This document shows, piece by piece, positions 49,336-62,036 of a stretch of 64,000 nt of DNA. The first letter of the stretch is position 1, and every line of letters begins with the position of its first letter. Made by a program: the position numbers and the translations under genes. The notes under the pieces are model-generated. The model searched no databases. It saw only the letters and a list, made by a program, of their open reading frames with translations, and had not been told where the DNA came from. The stretch comes from Otis tarda (lineage: Eukaryota > Chordata > Aves > Otidiformes > Otididae): positions 70,920,463-70,984,462 of the forward strand of contig CM048554.1 of assembly GCA_026413225.1 (NCBI GenBank). The letters are read 5' to 3'.

Positions 49336-51589
49336 GTTGCAACATTTAGAAACTGAGGAACCCCACTGAGGACACTTTGCTAATTTGAAATTGTGATATA
49401 CTAAACTGATAAGCTAAGAAAGGATGTCTATTCACATGGGAGTAAAACATATTTTAAAAACATGCTCACAACTTTATCTAATATACATGTTCAGCTATAT
49501 TCTGCTACTTCTGAAGGTTCAAGAGAATGCACCATTTACTTCCACAAAAGAAGCTGGATAACTTTCAGATTAGTATAATGAAACCTTTCAAACCAAGAAG
49601 CACTTTTAGGCCTCAGAGGGAGTAAATAAACAAAGATGGCCAAATTACTTCTCAGATTCCATTTCACATTGCTCGACTTTATATTAGTTATTTACTCAAA
49701 GAGATTTTGTTATAAGGGAAGACTTTTACTCCAGAACTACAGTTTTTATCTTTCCATAACATCATGAGGAAAATAAAATCTAATCTTCTCCTGTGACTAC
49801 AGGAATATGATCACACACATCCACTGATATCTGTGCTTTTCTACAAAGAAAATCACAGCTTAGGAAAAATAAATTGAAGGGACAATGAAGAACTCCAGCT
49901 GTACGGAAGAGAGCAAATAAAGAACATTGATGACTTAGAGATATCATTATAGAAGCAGCATTGTAAAATAAAAATTCTTGTAACATGCATATTTAATTAA
50001 CAAAGTGCTATTGTACCTCAGTTGTGATAAACTAAGTGATTTATCTCACTTGCCTAATTGCTATCCAGGACTTATTTTTACCCATGGAAGAATTCTAGGT
50101 TCAGCTGTGAAATAATTCAAACTCAGAAGGTCTCCAACTATGAGATTTCAAGTTGTCAATACTGAAAAATGCATTACTACCACATAGTACATAGTCTTAA
50201 ACAGCAACTAAAATTAAAAGGTTTCCATCACTTAATTAAGACATTTTTATGGTTCAAGTCCCTCTGAAGTCTATATTTCTGAAAAAAAAACAAAATACTT
50301 TCCATTCTGAATGTCCATAGCACAGACTGGGATCAGGGAAACCTATCTTTGAAAGATTTCTGTGAAGCTTTATATTACAAAAGAAAGTACTGAAGTAATT
50401 TCCTAATATACTGAAGTCACAAAGTGTCACTGCAATTCCAGATTCAACCTCTGTCAGGGATGATTTCAGCATATATGCCCAGATACCACACACAAGCTTG
50501 AGATTAGTCTTTCTGAATTCTCATTTTTACTTCTTCTTTGAACCTAAAATGTAAAACCTTTCTTTCCAATCTCAGTTTTATGAATTTCTTTTGCAACTGT
50601 TTCTTACAGGTCAATAGAACTTTTAATTATTACATGGGTACAATAGCCACATTTTTTCTAAAAACATTCTCTGGCATCAGACAATCAATCAGACTGATGT
50701 GAGAATATGACAAGTGTGGCTATTCCATTATTTTAAAAAGTTGAAGAAATAAACAAGAATGAGCTCAGAAACTCTTGGCATTCTCGCTAGCAAAAGGCAG
50801 TAATTTTGGTTCTGAAGACACCATGGACTTCCCTAGGGCCATCAATCCCCCCAGGAAAATTAAGCCCATGCACTTGTGGAAAAAATGATGACATAAAAAG
50901 GTATACAACTCAAAGATAGATTTTTATTTGCTACAGAACACTTAACATGCCTGACCATGTCAGGACACTATGCAGGCTTGTGAAAAGGTGAAAGCTGGTA
51001 AAGGTACTTACAGCACGAACATGAGATACTACAGCACAGGGTACAGAATTTTTATTGAGACTATTTACATACCTTTCTTCATTGTTCACTCTCATCGTTA
51101 CTGAAAGGATATGATAAATATGAGGAAGTTGCTTTTCACCTTTTTGATAAGAAGAAGAGTTTGCATGGGTAGTTTTTACATTATTATCACTATACACAAA
51201 TGTTGATGCTTTTTGTTCACTGGAAATTAGGAGTTTTGGGATGAAAAAGATAACTAGGAGGCCTTTCTACTATTTATAGGAGTGCTTGAGAAACACTGCT
51301 TTGCTGATTGATGAGTAGAACATTGAAAGCTAACTCAGTTGCAGAGATGTGGTGGGATACTAGTAGGCAGAAAATGGTAGTTGAAATAATAGAAATAATA
51401 GATTCATAAAGTTCAATGCTGGCTACAACTATAAGATAATTTATTCTGAACGGCTGGACATCATAAATAACTTGTTTCCATCAAGTAACCCTCAGTTACT
51501 GGTGCTTGGTAAAGAATTGGATGCCTTTGCCTGAAGTACAGTTTCTGACATACACAAAGTTTTGAACTGGAGAAATGAGAAATGGGACG
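49336..51589. other. Non-coding AT-rich DNA, no gene seen
   Basis: No recognised repeat or gene. Frames are up to 88 codons without domain or splice support. Confidence 0.55.
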
Positions 51590-51750
51590 CTATGATGTCC
51601 CTTGACACTTTTTTTTCTGCTTTTCCCATTGATCCAGTCCATCTAGCTGTTAAAAATGTTTTTTCCTCCTTTTGAATTTGTCTGGCTCCAGTTTTTAGAC
51701 ATTGTGTCTATTTTTCTCTCCCCTAGATTAAAGAACCCTTTCCTGATGAG
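51590..51750 (-). mobile_element. Diverged CR1 LINE fragment
   Basis: TTTGTCTGGCTCCAGTTTTT, AGACATTGTGTC and CCCTAGATTAAAGAACCCTT follow the inverted CR1 phrase of the type GTTTGCCTAGCTTCAACTTC...CATTGGATC...CTAGATTAAAGAGCCC. The copy is old and short. Confidence 0.5.
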
Positions 51751-52334
51751 GAAATGGCTAGAGAGAACAATCTAGCAGAGCTGAACACCGAAAAGCACTT
51801 TCTCTATTATATTCAGAGCATAGAAATAACACATCTTGGAGAGGTGATAAAATTTTTCACATCAATGGGGCAATTCCTTGGTGGAGACACTGCTTACAAC
51901 AGCACTTTTTTATTGTATTCATATTTGTCTTCACTTTGGTACTTAACAACTACATCAAGCTTCTATGAAAGCTTTAGGTATCTCATTGAAATACCATAAT
52001 TTCATTGTAGTTTTTACTTTCCCTTTAAAAACTCTGGACTGCTACATTTTATAAAAGAATTTGCTATTAAAGTCACAATGCCTCATATTGAATGAAATAA
52101 CTTTGTATTCTTACCTCCATTTTTATATAATAATTTATATCTTATTCATTCATGTTTTCCCAATATCACATTCAGGGTTCATGTTTTTTCTTTACCTATT
52201 ATTAAGCCTTTCTTCTTTTCAGAGTCACTGATACCAAGACAAACCCCCAATTTTTTAAGATGTGAACTGAGTATCTTATTTCTAGGCACATTCATTTGTT
52301 TTAAACTGTAGCAAGAAGCCTAGTGGTTGAAAGG

Positions 52335-52690
52335 ACCTAGGCTAGCAAGTGATCAGGAGGACTATATGACCCATCCTCACTGTTCATTTGCCACTACAGT
52401 AATCTTGGTGTCATCTTGCAAATTAGTTTTGGTTTCATATTTCTTCTAGACCAATGATGAAAATGTTGAGTAGACCTGATGCTACATATAGTGCATATAG
52501 AAACATAATAGCTCCATTGCATCATAATGCTATGTTAGTTTTTGTGATTTATCAACCTACTCTCATTCAATTGACTCCTAGTTAATACTCCATGTGGTTC
52601 TCAACGATCGTGCTAATTTCATGTACCTAATGTTGTGCAGAACTCAGTCAGGTACTTAGAAAAAATATCTACAAATAACTGCATGTATAT
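52335..52690 (-). mobile_element. Highly diverged CR1 LINE fragment
   Basis: TTGGTGTCATCTTGCAAATTAG, ACCAATGATGAAAATGTTGA and GTAGACCTGATG resemble the inverted CR1 ORF2 stretch read as GTGTCATCTGCAAA...ATCATTGATAAAAATGTTGA..AGAACTGGT. Later text fits poorly. Borders are approximate, and the element may extend to about 52900. Confidence 0.4.
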
Positions 52691-53947
52691 AGTTTTTTTT
52701 TTCAAATGATAAATGACATGAGGCTTGTGTTAGTCGTGATAAAAACTCCCTGTCGATTCATTTTTAATTTGACACCCATTGCCCGTTCAGGGCCTTTGCA
52801 CTAAAGTTGCTCTTCAATTGGTTTCCAGGAAGCACTGGTAAACAGCAATGTTCCTCTCACTTTGCACTTCTCCTTGATGAATTCCGTGACATTTGTCTTG
52901 GCCCACTTTTCCCTCTGTATGAAGTCTCTACCACTTAGCATGCCAAATGCTCCACCTAAGTTAGTCTAAATCTGTCAGACTCCCATTTCTCTCTGCAGCT
53001 GAAATTATTGAGTATTTTTTTATCTTTTTAGGCTTTACGAGAAATATATTGTTATAAAGTCAAGGTTTGGAAATTATTTTTGATTATCCTATTTACTAGG
53101 CTTAACTGAAATCCTGAGATAAAGCCTTAAGGAAAAACAAGAAACTCTAGGAAGACCACAAGAGAGGAAGATAGAGCCTTTGAGCAAAACCAATGTATTT
53201 AAAATGTAACTTTTTATGTAACCATGCTTCAATAAAGTTTGATAAGTTATTATTAGAAGGTCCAAAATTATTAATGCAGTGTTGTAAACATTTTTTTTTT
53301 TTGTACACAGCTGTGAAAGAATAAACATGTTATGGAAACATATATGAAAACGCATTATTCAGGTATCCTTGAGCTTTTCCAGTCAAAATACTATTTAAAT
53401 CTCTTTGCTTCTTACTTAGTTGATAGAAACTATATTTTCCATTTACTGCTGAAGGAATGAGTGAATTTCCCAAGTTATCCCTTTCTATGTTATTTCTTCA
53501 GACCGTGCTATCCAAGAGAAAACCATCTTAAAAATCATACTGTTTTGAAATTAATGTTTTTTTTTCTGTTCTTTCAGCTACACCGACTGTGGTTTACCAC
53601 TCCTGCCAGAATTCGCCAGAGCAATGGAATTTCCTTCGTTTAAGAATTTGAAAAAGTCGACATACGAGAGCAATCCTATTGAACTCAGTCTGAACTTACC
53701 TCATCCCACTTTAATAGCCATCAGCATGTCTGCAGGAATAAGCACTGGTACAATGAAGAAAAATAGCTTTAGCCCCTTTCCATTTTCAAAGTTCCCATCC
53801 AGCAAAACATACCCATATGCGCTGAACATTAAGCACATGTTTCAATTCCTCCACAGTCATATAAGCATTTAAGTATGTACTTTGTTTAAGTGGTGCCTAA
53901 ATCAGATTGACAGCAATTTCACTTAAGCATATGCTTAACTTCTTTGC
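52691..53947. other. Non-coding AT-rich DNA with a weak exon-like frame
   Basis: Nothing firmly recognised. A strong polypyrimidine tract plus AG at about 53560-53580 precedes an open frame to 53872 (see findings). The end of the segment (about 53830-53945) contains motifs AAGCACATG and TTAAGCATATGCTTAA reminiscent of an old palindromic interspersed repeat. Confidence 0.4.
53923..53938. repeat. 16-bp perfect palindrome TTAAGCATATGCTTAA
   Basis: Seen directly, 11 bp upstream of the GGGAT array. Confidence 0.92.
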
Positions 53948-53948
53948 T

Positions 53949-54041
53949 GGGATGGGATGGGATGGGATGGGATGGGATGGGATGAGATGGGATGGGATGG
54001 GATGGGATGGGATGGGATGGGATGGGATGGGATGGGAAGGG
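53949..54041 (+). repeat. (GGGAT)19 microsatellite with G-quadruplex potential
   Basis: Nineteen units of period 5 carry eighteen intact GGG runs, with one unit (near 53984) changed to GAGAT and the last spacer AA. Every GGG is separated from the next by two bases, a canonical short-loop G-quadruplex pattern on the plus strand. The open frames across it on both strands (WDGMG... and PSHPI...) are repeat products. Confidence 0.97.
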
Positions 54042-56897
54042 AAACTTATGTGTTTAAGACTGGAAATGGGCTGCATATGGAGTAACTGCATATGGCAATG
54101 TGATACTATCACAGAGAGTTTCGTATCTGCCCAGACTCCACCATGTGCTTCTGTTTCTTCACCATCGTTGTCTGTTAGATTCCAGTTCTCCACACCATCT
54201 AGGCAAATGACTTGTAATAAAAACAGATGTAGGAGGAGCACAGGTTACATCTCCTTCTGTATTACTTCAAAAGCAGAGTAATGGTGAACCCAGGTCTTAA
54301 CTGTGTCTCAAAATTGGGATCCTGAAAAAAGGACTCCATAAAGATGTATTTTTGGGAAAGTATAGAAAACAGCTACCTTGGTACAACTGGCAAAAATTTG
54401 TCATGTTCATCCCATACAGATTTCTTCTATTTTAGCTTCTAAATCCAGCTTTTTGGTTGAAATCAGGATTCCTGCAGAAATACAACTGAGAAAATGTATT
54501 ATAATTTTGAAGAATTAGGACTTTGTTTGTTTTAATTTTTATACAAATTAAAATAATTAATGTGCTACACCATCTTTTGAATACCTAAGAGTCTTTCACA
54601 GCAAAATAGAGGGCAGAAGAGGGCTTTTAGGACTTTCAAACTCTGTGCCACATAAATAGAAAATTACTTCAAGAATAGCTTTTCCCATGTTATCCTAGAT
54701 CAGCAGGGAACCCAGAAGCACCGGAATTCCCAGTCGTGCAGCAATTTGCCAGCAGGATCCCTCTGAAGCAAAAAGCTCACAAGCATGTACAATGCCTGAC
54801 CTAGACACTGTGTACATATTATTAGAGGTGTACAGAGAACCACATCATCAATGCTCTTGTGATCCTGCAGCTTGGCAGACTCACTTGGTAGGTTTCATTG
54901 GACCCCTCCTCATGCTTTGGAGGAGACTGACAGGTACGAAAAAGGATATTTCTACAGAACATCTTGCTTTCTGACAAACCTACACATTTCAGAGAAAAAA
55001 TAAATTGTTGTAAGGCTTCCAGCAAGCTCTAATCCTCAGGAGAAAACATTTGCTACTCAACTTAACAGTGGCAGCTGTCCAAGAGAAGAATTAGATGTAC
55101 ATGTTTGCAATGGCTTGAGATACTGTCACTTAAGTATAGCAGTAATTCAAGGAATAAAAGACTGACAATATGCAGCTCTGGATTACATCATCTTTAACCT
55201 ACAACAAAAGTGACTGCAGTGAGTAAAGGAGAGATTGGTGCCACTTCTCATTCCTGCAGGAAAAGTCACCGTGGCCCTATCTGTCACCCCAAACACTTGA
55301 ACTCGCCTGCCTTCTCTGGAGGGAATTACGGCTACAGCCCAGCTGCCTGTACCAGTGCCATAAATTCTGACAAGGTCATGCACATCAGTAAATACTGATT
55401 CTCACAGGATGGGTAGACAGAGAGTGCCTGAACTCATTTACTCCAGAAGACACTCTGCACAATAAAGAATTAAAGAGAAAACACTCTCATGCGATACAAT
55501 TAAACAGTACAACACTGTCTAACAAGGTAATTGCAATTTAATAGATAATTTAATTTTAGCCTCCTGCTTTTTGCTACCCTGTACAGAAGATGTTCCGCTG
55601 TGTACATCCCACCATTCACTCTGCAGCACTGGTGCCACTTCTGACTAGGAAATACACTTTGAATGATATTGTTGTTTTAAATCTAACCTTCATCGTGTCT
55701 CCTGCAGGGATTAATATAAGAATACCACAGAAAGATCATCAATAATCTTTGCTCTCATGCTGGAAGCAGACACCTATATCAACTGGTGCTAGCGGGTGGA
55801 CAAATACATTGCAAGGTCTACATGATTTCAGGGTTGACAAAAGTTTATGGAGCCAGAGGTTGCCAGCAAATGCTTTACTACCATTGGATGGTAGTAAATC
55901 AGATGGAAACATTTTCTTTTTGTTAACTCCTGGAGAACCAGCCAAGAGCCTTGTCTGCAGTGACAGAAAAGCCATCTCCTACTCTTACTCTCCGTTGTCC
56001 CTTTCAACAATGAAGTTAGCTGGGCAGCTGCCCACTGCTGAGGTAGCCTTGCCAAAGGACACAGCCACAGCTGGGCAGAGTGGTGGGAGAGCCAGCAGTG
56101 TGCCGTAGTCAGGGCAGGAGTGCACACATGAGAACTGATACGTGGAGATCAGCACCACAACACTGCGCTCAGGAGCAGGCTGGGAGACCAACAGCACATT
56201 CAGTCAAATGGGTGCAATAAAACCCCTGAGCACAGCGCGGTTTCTAACACGGAGTCTCATTCAAAGTCAATGACCTGATTTCATATGAGTTTACATAGAC
56301 ACGACCTCTGTGTCGCTGTCACAGCTGCCTCTGCCTTCCCCATGCTCCCAGCTGCCCCTGCACAGCCACTGGCAGGTACGTGGCTGCCTGATGGCAAATG
56401 CATCTCCTGCTTGGGGATCCTCAGCAGTGCCACCACCAGTCATGGGGAACAGCACCCCAGAACGGCTGCAGTCTTCAGCATCTCACAGTTTAATATCACT
56501 CGAAGTAGAGCACCTTTTTCCTCTGCTTACCACCTGTGACCCAGCACTGAAAAGTGCGCATCGTTCCCTATTCAGCTCACAAATTGTGCATCACCTTTCA
56601 GGACTTTTCCTGTTGACTGCAACTGACAGTAGTGTGAAGATTAGGCAGCCTTTTAATCTTTTACTAGCCATGATTACCATCAGTGGAGTAAAAGAGCAAT
56701 TGCCTGGCAGTGCAAGGAGCAGACCAATAAAAGGTTCTCAGAGCAGAAAGCAGTCATACACTAAGTTAAGTTTCCAGCCTACTCAAGTTCATTATGCCTC
56801 CCTTTGAAAACTGCGTAACTTAATCATAGCTTCCTGGAGGATTTTTCACAAGCCTTTATGACAAAGGCCCATATTTCTCATTAATAACATTCCTTTA
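54042..56897. other. Non-coding DNA, somewhat GC-richer at 55.2-56.8 kb
   Basis: No family recognised. 55200-56800 is less AT-rich than its surroundings and carries a 165-codon plus frame (56310-56807) and a 119-codon frame (55749-56108), without domain, splice support or good initiation context. A 14-bp palindrome TGGGCAGCTGCCCA is at 56021-56034. Confidence 0.45.
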
Positions 56898-56898
56898 C

Positions 56899-56966
56899 AA
56901 AAAAAAAAAAAAAAAAGCCAAAAAAAACCACAAGGGAAAAAAAAAGAAAAAGAAGAGAGAAAAAGG
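56899..56966. repeat. A18 run and following A-rich tract
   Basis: Eighteen A at 56899-56916, then A-rich sequence with G/C interruptions. I see no SINE or processed pseudogene body immediately upstream that would make this a retroposon tail. Confidence 0.8.
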
Positions 56967-58413
56967 TTCAGCTATTTCTTTTCACATTACAAACCTGAAC
57001 ATAATTATTTTTATCTTAAAGATCTCAGTATCTTTTCTTATCTAGTAGAATTAATTTGTGTTTAAACAGATTATGAAACAATCTTAGTGAAGAACCACTG
57101 ATTTCCAGAAAACTGGAACACCTTAGTAGTATTCATCAGCTACCTGAAATACTTTCAGCATTAGGAATGTTCCCACAGAGACACTTACACAGCTCTGACA
57201 GTATATGAGCAGATATTATTTTTATTTCAGAATAATAAAAAGAATTAATTTCCCCATTACATAGACATGGAGAATACTAATAGTACTGGTATTACAGCTC
57301 TGTTCAGACTGAAATTATGCATATAATTTCAGGACATGGAATTTTGGTTAATACCAAGCCCTGGACCAGGTGCAATGGCACAGATTTCTGTGTAGATAGA
57401 GTCTTTGCAAGTGTACCCCACAGCTTTGTACGCTCTTCCTCACAAAAGTATCTGTTACTTGTGTCCTCAGTGCTCTTGATACGTACAGTTACTGCACTAA
57501 TACTGCACTACTGCACACATCCTAAGTGTGCTTTCACACGCTCACTCCAACCTCTCTGACACAGCATGAACATCACTGTCAGGACTGAAGAGGAAAAGTG
57601 TTTTCAACAGATGTGTATAGACACCAAAATCTGATTTATAAAGCTAACCTAACCTGTTAGCAAAAGGTAACCCCTGAGTAGTAATGACATAGGTAATACT
57701 CAAGTAGGTGAAGCCTAGATTAACATTTTAGGTATCTCATTGACATACTCTGAGTCACCCACATCTTTCTCAGCCTTACAGGAGATCTTATGTGAGTTAA
57801 ACTCAAAATGCCTTTTGAAGCAAACAGAGCTGGTGTGATGTGGCTTTGCAGTTACTTTTTTCAGATATTGATTTTGTTTAAGTGTTCATTAGAAGCACCT
57901 TGCCCATTTAGATGGGCACTTGTTGTAATATAAACCTAAACAAACACAACAAAATTGGCTTTCAAAAATCTACAGTAGAAAAAGCAAAATGGAGCTAGTA
58001 ATCTTAAAAGTAAATGCGACTGACTACAATATTTTCTCTCCAGCAGTCAAGAAACATGGGTAGTAAAGAAAAAATGTTTGAGCCACAGACATCATCAGAG
58101 GTGAGTGAACAGCCAGACGTTATATGTAGAAATGTGACAGAGCGTACTAGTAGAAAAGTCTTAAAATTAAATTCACTTACACACTCCCTCCTATTAAATC
58201 TGAATGATCCTTGTTCACACAGATTTAAGGGGGAAGATCACATCATGCCATTGGTAACATTATTTCAGTGGTATCTGAGATCTGAAATAAAGGTACTAGA
58301 AAGGAAAAAGAAAACATAAAAATAGCTAAATTATACACAATATAATTTATTGGCTCCATGCTGGAACTCATCTGCTTTTTCAGATATTGCTGACAAATCA
58401 AACTATTCTCATT

Positions 58414-58436
58414 AAAAAAAAAAAAAAAAAAAAAAA
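58414..58436. repeat. A23 homopolymer
   Basis: Twenty-three consecutive A are seen. No recognisable retroposed body precedes it. Confidence 0.9.
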
Positions 58437-58771
58437 GCACAATGAGAAATGCAAGATATTTGTTTCTTTTTGAAATCTGGTCTTGAAATTGAATTGTTTA
58501 ACTTCACGCCTTTCTAAAGTTCTCCAAAGAGGCTGAGAAATATAAATGCATGAGTAAATGAACAGTGCACTTTTCAGTATGCAAATATTACAAGCTGACT
58601 TGATACTTCTTCCCATCTCCTACAAACAGCTACATCGCTGAACCGTCACTGACAGTGACACTCTCTCCTCATCTTTCACAACAAAGAAGAAAAAAAACTC
58701 CATGCTGTTTCTGCATATGTGAGCACCAGCTTCTTTTTCTTCCATCTACAAATTACTTTTGAAGAGTATCT

Positions 58772-58810
58772 CTTAGTGTTCCTCAGAGAATAAGGAACAC
58801 TAAGGAACAC
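58772..58810. repeat. Perfect 12-bp hairpin overlapping a 10-bp tandem repeat
   Basis: CTTAGTGTTCCT (58772-58783), a 9-nt loop, then AGGAACACTAAG (58793-58804) are exact complements. TAAGGAACAC is also directly repeated at 58791-58800 and 58801-58810. Confidence 0.95.
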
Positions 58811-61800
58811 TTTTTTTACACTGAGCACATCTGGATAAACTCAGTGATTAGTGTATTTGAAAACTATAGCTTCATTTGCATAATGTAAGCTCCATGCACC
58901 ATTCAAATAGAACTTGCGGTGCTGTGTGAATGTACAAACAACATTTTCAATGCTTTAGCATAGTGACATAGTGACAGCACACTCTGTAAAAGCCCCAGTC
59001 TGATTTTCTTCTATTTATACATAGGACTGGAGGACAACAGCAACCACATCAGATACAGTGTTAAAGTGGCATTAACTAAAAAAAAAAAAAACCCATGTGA
59101 CTTTTAGGACATCTAATAACATGTCACACACTCAAAAGCAGTGTAGCCACATACAAGCACTCTTTGAACGATGAAAAGACACAGACATACTGATGTATGA
59201 TCTCAACACCTTGGAGCTAGAAGAAGCACAGAAACTTTTGCTGTAACCAGAGTGTTTCCTTCTTTTATGCTACTTCCCACCTCCAAAATTTTTACAATGT
59301 TGTACACACATGAAGGACATCTATTCAATCTCACAGCATTGTCAATCAAATTGGATGAATTAAGTGAATTAAGTAACTGAGGACAGACTGCCGCATGCCA
59401 TCCCAGGCCAATTTTACAGTCCAACAGGCAGATTACATCTTCTTCAGAGTTTTCCCATGGTGTGATTTTCAGCATATCCCTCTTGCTTCTAATTTCCATC
59501 TGCTCAGATCAACTGCTGCTATAAACACAGGTCCACAGAGGAAGTCTCCGATGCAAATACCTATATAAATGCCATTCCTGGCAGTTGCATAAAAAGTCTA
59601 TTTAGCTGATAAATCCACAACCATAAAAATAACAGTCAAAAAAAAAAGGAAAAATTAATTCAAATTTTTTTAAATTAAAAGAATAATAAAAAATTATCAC
59701 CAAATTAATAGAATGTTCTGTTTGATTAATTTCCATTTTATTTATAGCATGCCTGCCATGAGACTCACTTAGCAGGACCACAATCTGTCTCTTTTCAGGG
59801 TGAGCATTTACAGATCTCAGGATTTCCAGTAGTAATTTCCAGTAGATTTTCATAGTAATAAATCTGAAGCAAAAACTTCTTCCCTCTCCAGCAATGACGG
59901 TGTGAGAAAGCAGATTGTCAATAAGTTCAAGTTGAAATGATGGTTATTCGACCAACAATCAAGCAACACTGCAAGTAACCATTTTCGTATGTCCAGCTAT
60001 CAGTGTAGAACGTATTGTATCAAAATAATTTCTAGGAAGTTTAACTAGAGACAAACATTTCTATTTCTACTCACATGTATAATATAAATCATATTCTATG
60101 ACTTACATTATATATCTGAATATTTTTCCTGTACCATTAAATTCTTGGTGTAGACATATATTAATACATATGAGACATTAAAAGTGTGAAACAAAATCTG
60201 CAGAACAACATTTGCAACTGGGAGATAAGAGGGAAGTCAGCTAAAATCACCAACCAGATTTTCTGTAGATTTCCCAAAAAATCCAGATTCAGGTTGAACA
60301 CTTTCAATCATGCGCTCATTTGTGTACTCATGTTGCTAGACTTTCAGCATTTAAGCATAGGTGACTGCACAAGCTTTGTAGACATGAAAGAGCTGTAGGT
60401 CAAACAAGAAAGGTGTATCCTTGGGACCTCTGGACAATAGTCAAAAAAACCTCAATTGCCCAGGAAGTTTACTCATGCTTATCCAGGGACAGCCAACCTG
60501 ATCCATAGCTGAAAGGGTGAATTCAATGTTGTTTGCTATAAAAGCATTATCTGAAGGCTCTGTGGATTTCCTAATACGGGTATTTCAGGAAGAGTACGGA
60601 GTGTGTTCTGTCACTGCTGGCAGTGTATGTATATTTATTTGTATTTTCCAGCAACTGTTGGCAGATATAATGATTGTAGAGTGGCTCTACACTTCCCAGT
60701 AAGGTTGCTTTCTGAGGACCCGATGCCTCTTGAAACTACTCAGAGATATCCTTTTGCATCTTACAGATGTTGAATCAGACTCTGAACTGAAGTTACCTGA
60801 AAATTGCCATGAGGGAGTTTGTTCTTCACTTTGAAGGAAGAAAAAATTTCCAGGCATTTCTGCTTCCGAACTCTTTTGCAGTGCAGTCAACATCAACAGT
60901 TTGGACTCTCCACCATTCCTTGAAGTGACTTTCCTACATGTCTTGCATGTATTTTTGAGAAGAATCCATAGAGTGAGGTAATGCTCTTCCCAGAAGGATC
61001 TTATGTCAAATTGGTCCAGGGAAACTCAGTATAGCATTTAATTAAAGAAACAGTTGCTTCTATCCGTACTAGTACATGCAATTAATATAAAAGTGAAGGC
61101 AAAATAATTTTCATGAAAGCTCCCCCACATTTTACACAGAAAATATACTCCAGGAATACTTGAATTCTACTGATCTCCACGTTGCTGTTCTTGTCAATAG
61201 AAACTTTGCACATTGCAGGCAAGATGTACATTTAGTAGAGAGTGTAATTAATCACAGGTGCAGAGCGCCTCTGAGAGCAGTATCTTCCCTTCCACTGCAA
61301 GTCCTGAAAATTAGAAAAGAACATCTGCAGCATGAATAGTAGTTAAGGGTCTTCGTGCAAGAATCCCTCTGTGAAATCTACAGCCTGTGTTACAGAGGAA
61401 GCAAGCAGGCTCTTTCTGGCCTTAAAATGTACAAGGCTCCAGAAAGTCACACTGCAGATTCTCCTTATAGTCACGGAGTTTTAACCTTACTGCTAGTTCT
61501 CCAGGAAAAGGTTTCTTAACTCTGTGATGAAAAGCTCTTCTTTGGGATAAGACTGACATTTAAATGTTCCCCAAAAGAAAAGACTGAGGACTTGTATTTT
61601 CTGACTGAAGGTGTTAGCTGTGAGGCTCACTCTCTCAGACATTCAATCACAAAACTACAGAGCTCTCCTAGTGCTTCTCTGGACGGTGAAGGTATTATTT
61701 GCTTCACATGATTGCATCTCCTTTATACGCATAGTTCAGGCATCAGAAAATATCAATTTTCTCCATGAAAGTCTGAAAGTGCACTCAGCTTATCAGATAA

Positions 61801-62010
61801 ATAACTCCTTTCCCTGTTTACCATTAACCTCCCAAACTAACCTGCATCTCCACTGTTACAGAGGGTGCATCTCAGCATCACAGAACTGTAACAGTATCTC
61901 CACAACGTTCAAAGTGCTATGGCTCTCCTCTAAACATGAGAAACTGAGGCAAGTTTCCAAGCTTTTCTGCAACTGCCTCAGCTTTGCTGAAAGCAAATTA
62001 TTTCAGCAAC

Positions 62011-62036
62011 TAATGATGACCCTGAGGTCATCATTA
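62011..62036. repeat. Perfect 11-bp hairpin, 4-nt loop
   Basis: TAATGATGACC, a CTGA loop, then GGTCATCATTA. Confidence 0.95.

Noticed and set aside
48707-49356. Several overlapping 65-103 codon frames
   Set aside because: All are fragments or antisense shadows of the broken CR1 ORF2 copy.
50250-50261. GGTTCAAGTCC, which resembles a tRNA T-arm
   Set aside because: No matching acceptor, D-arm or anticodon stem can be formed with the AT-rich sequence upstream.
51727-51999. Exon-like frame after a CTCCCCTAG acceptor
   Set aside because: The acceptor and the first codons lie in an inverted CR1 fragment, whose text explains them.
53897-54281. Frames of 114 and 124 codons with WDGMG or IPSHP repeats
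   Set aside because: They are translations of the GGGAT array. Both strands stay open because no GGGAT frame has a stop.
56310-56807. 165-codon frame in a less AT-rich block
   Set aside because: No domain, signal or splice support. The frame overlaps another of 84 codons in a different phase, and the composition alone explains its length.
56899-56966. A18 tract as a possible retroposon tail
   Set aside because: No recognisable SINE, LINE or processed-gene body precedes it, and no target duplication is seen.
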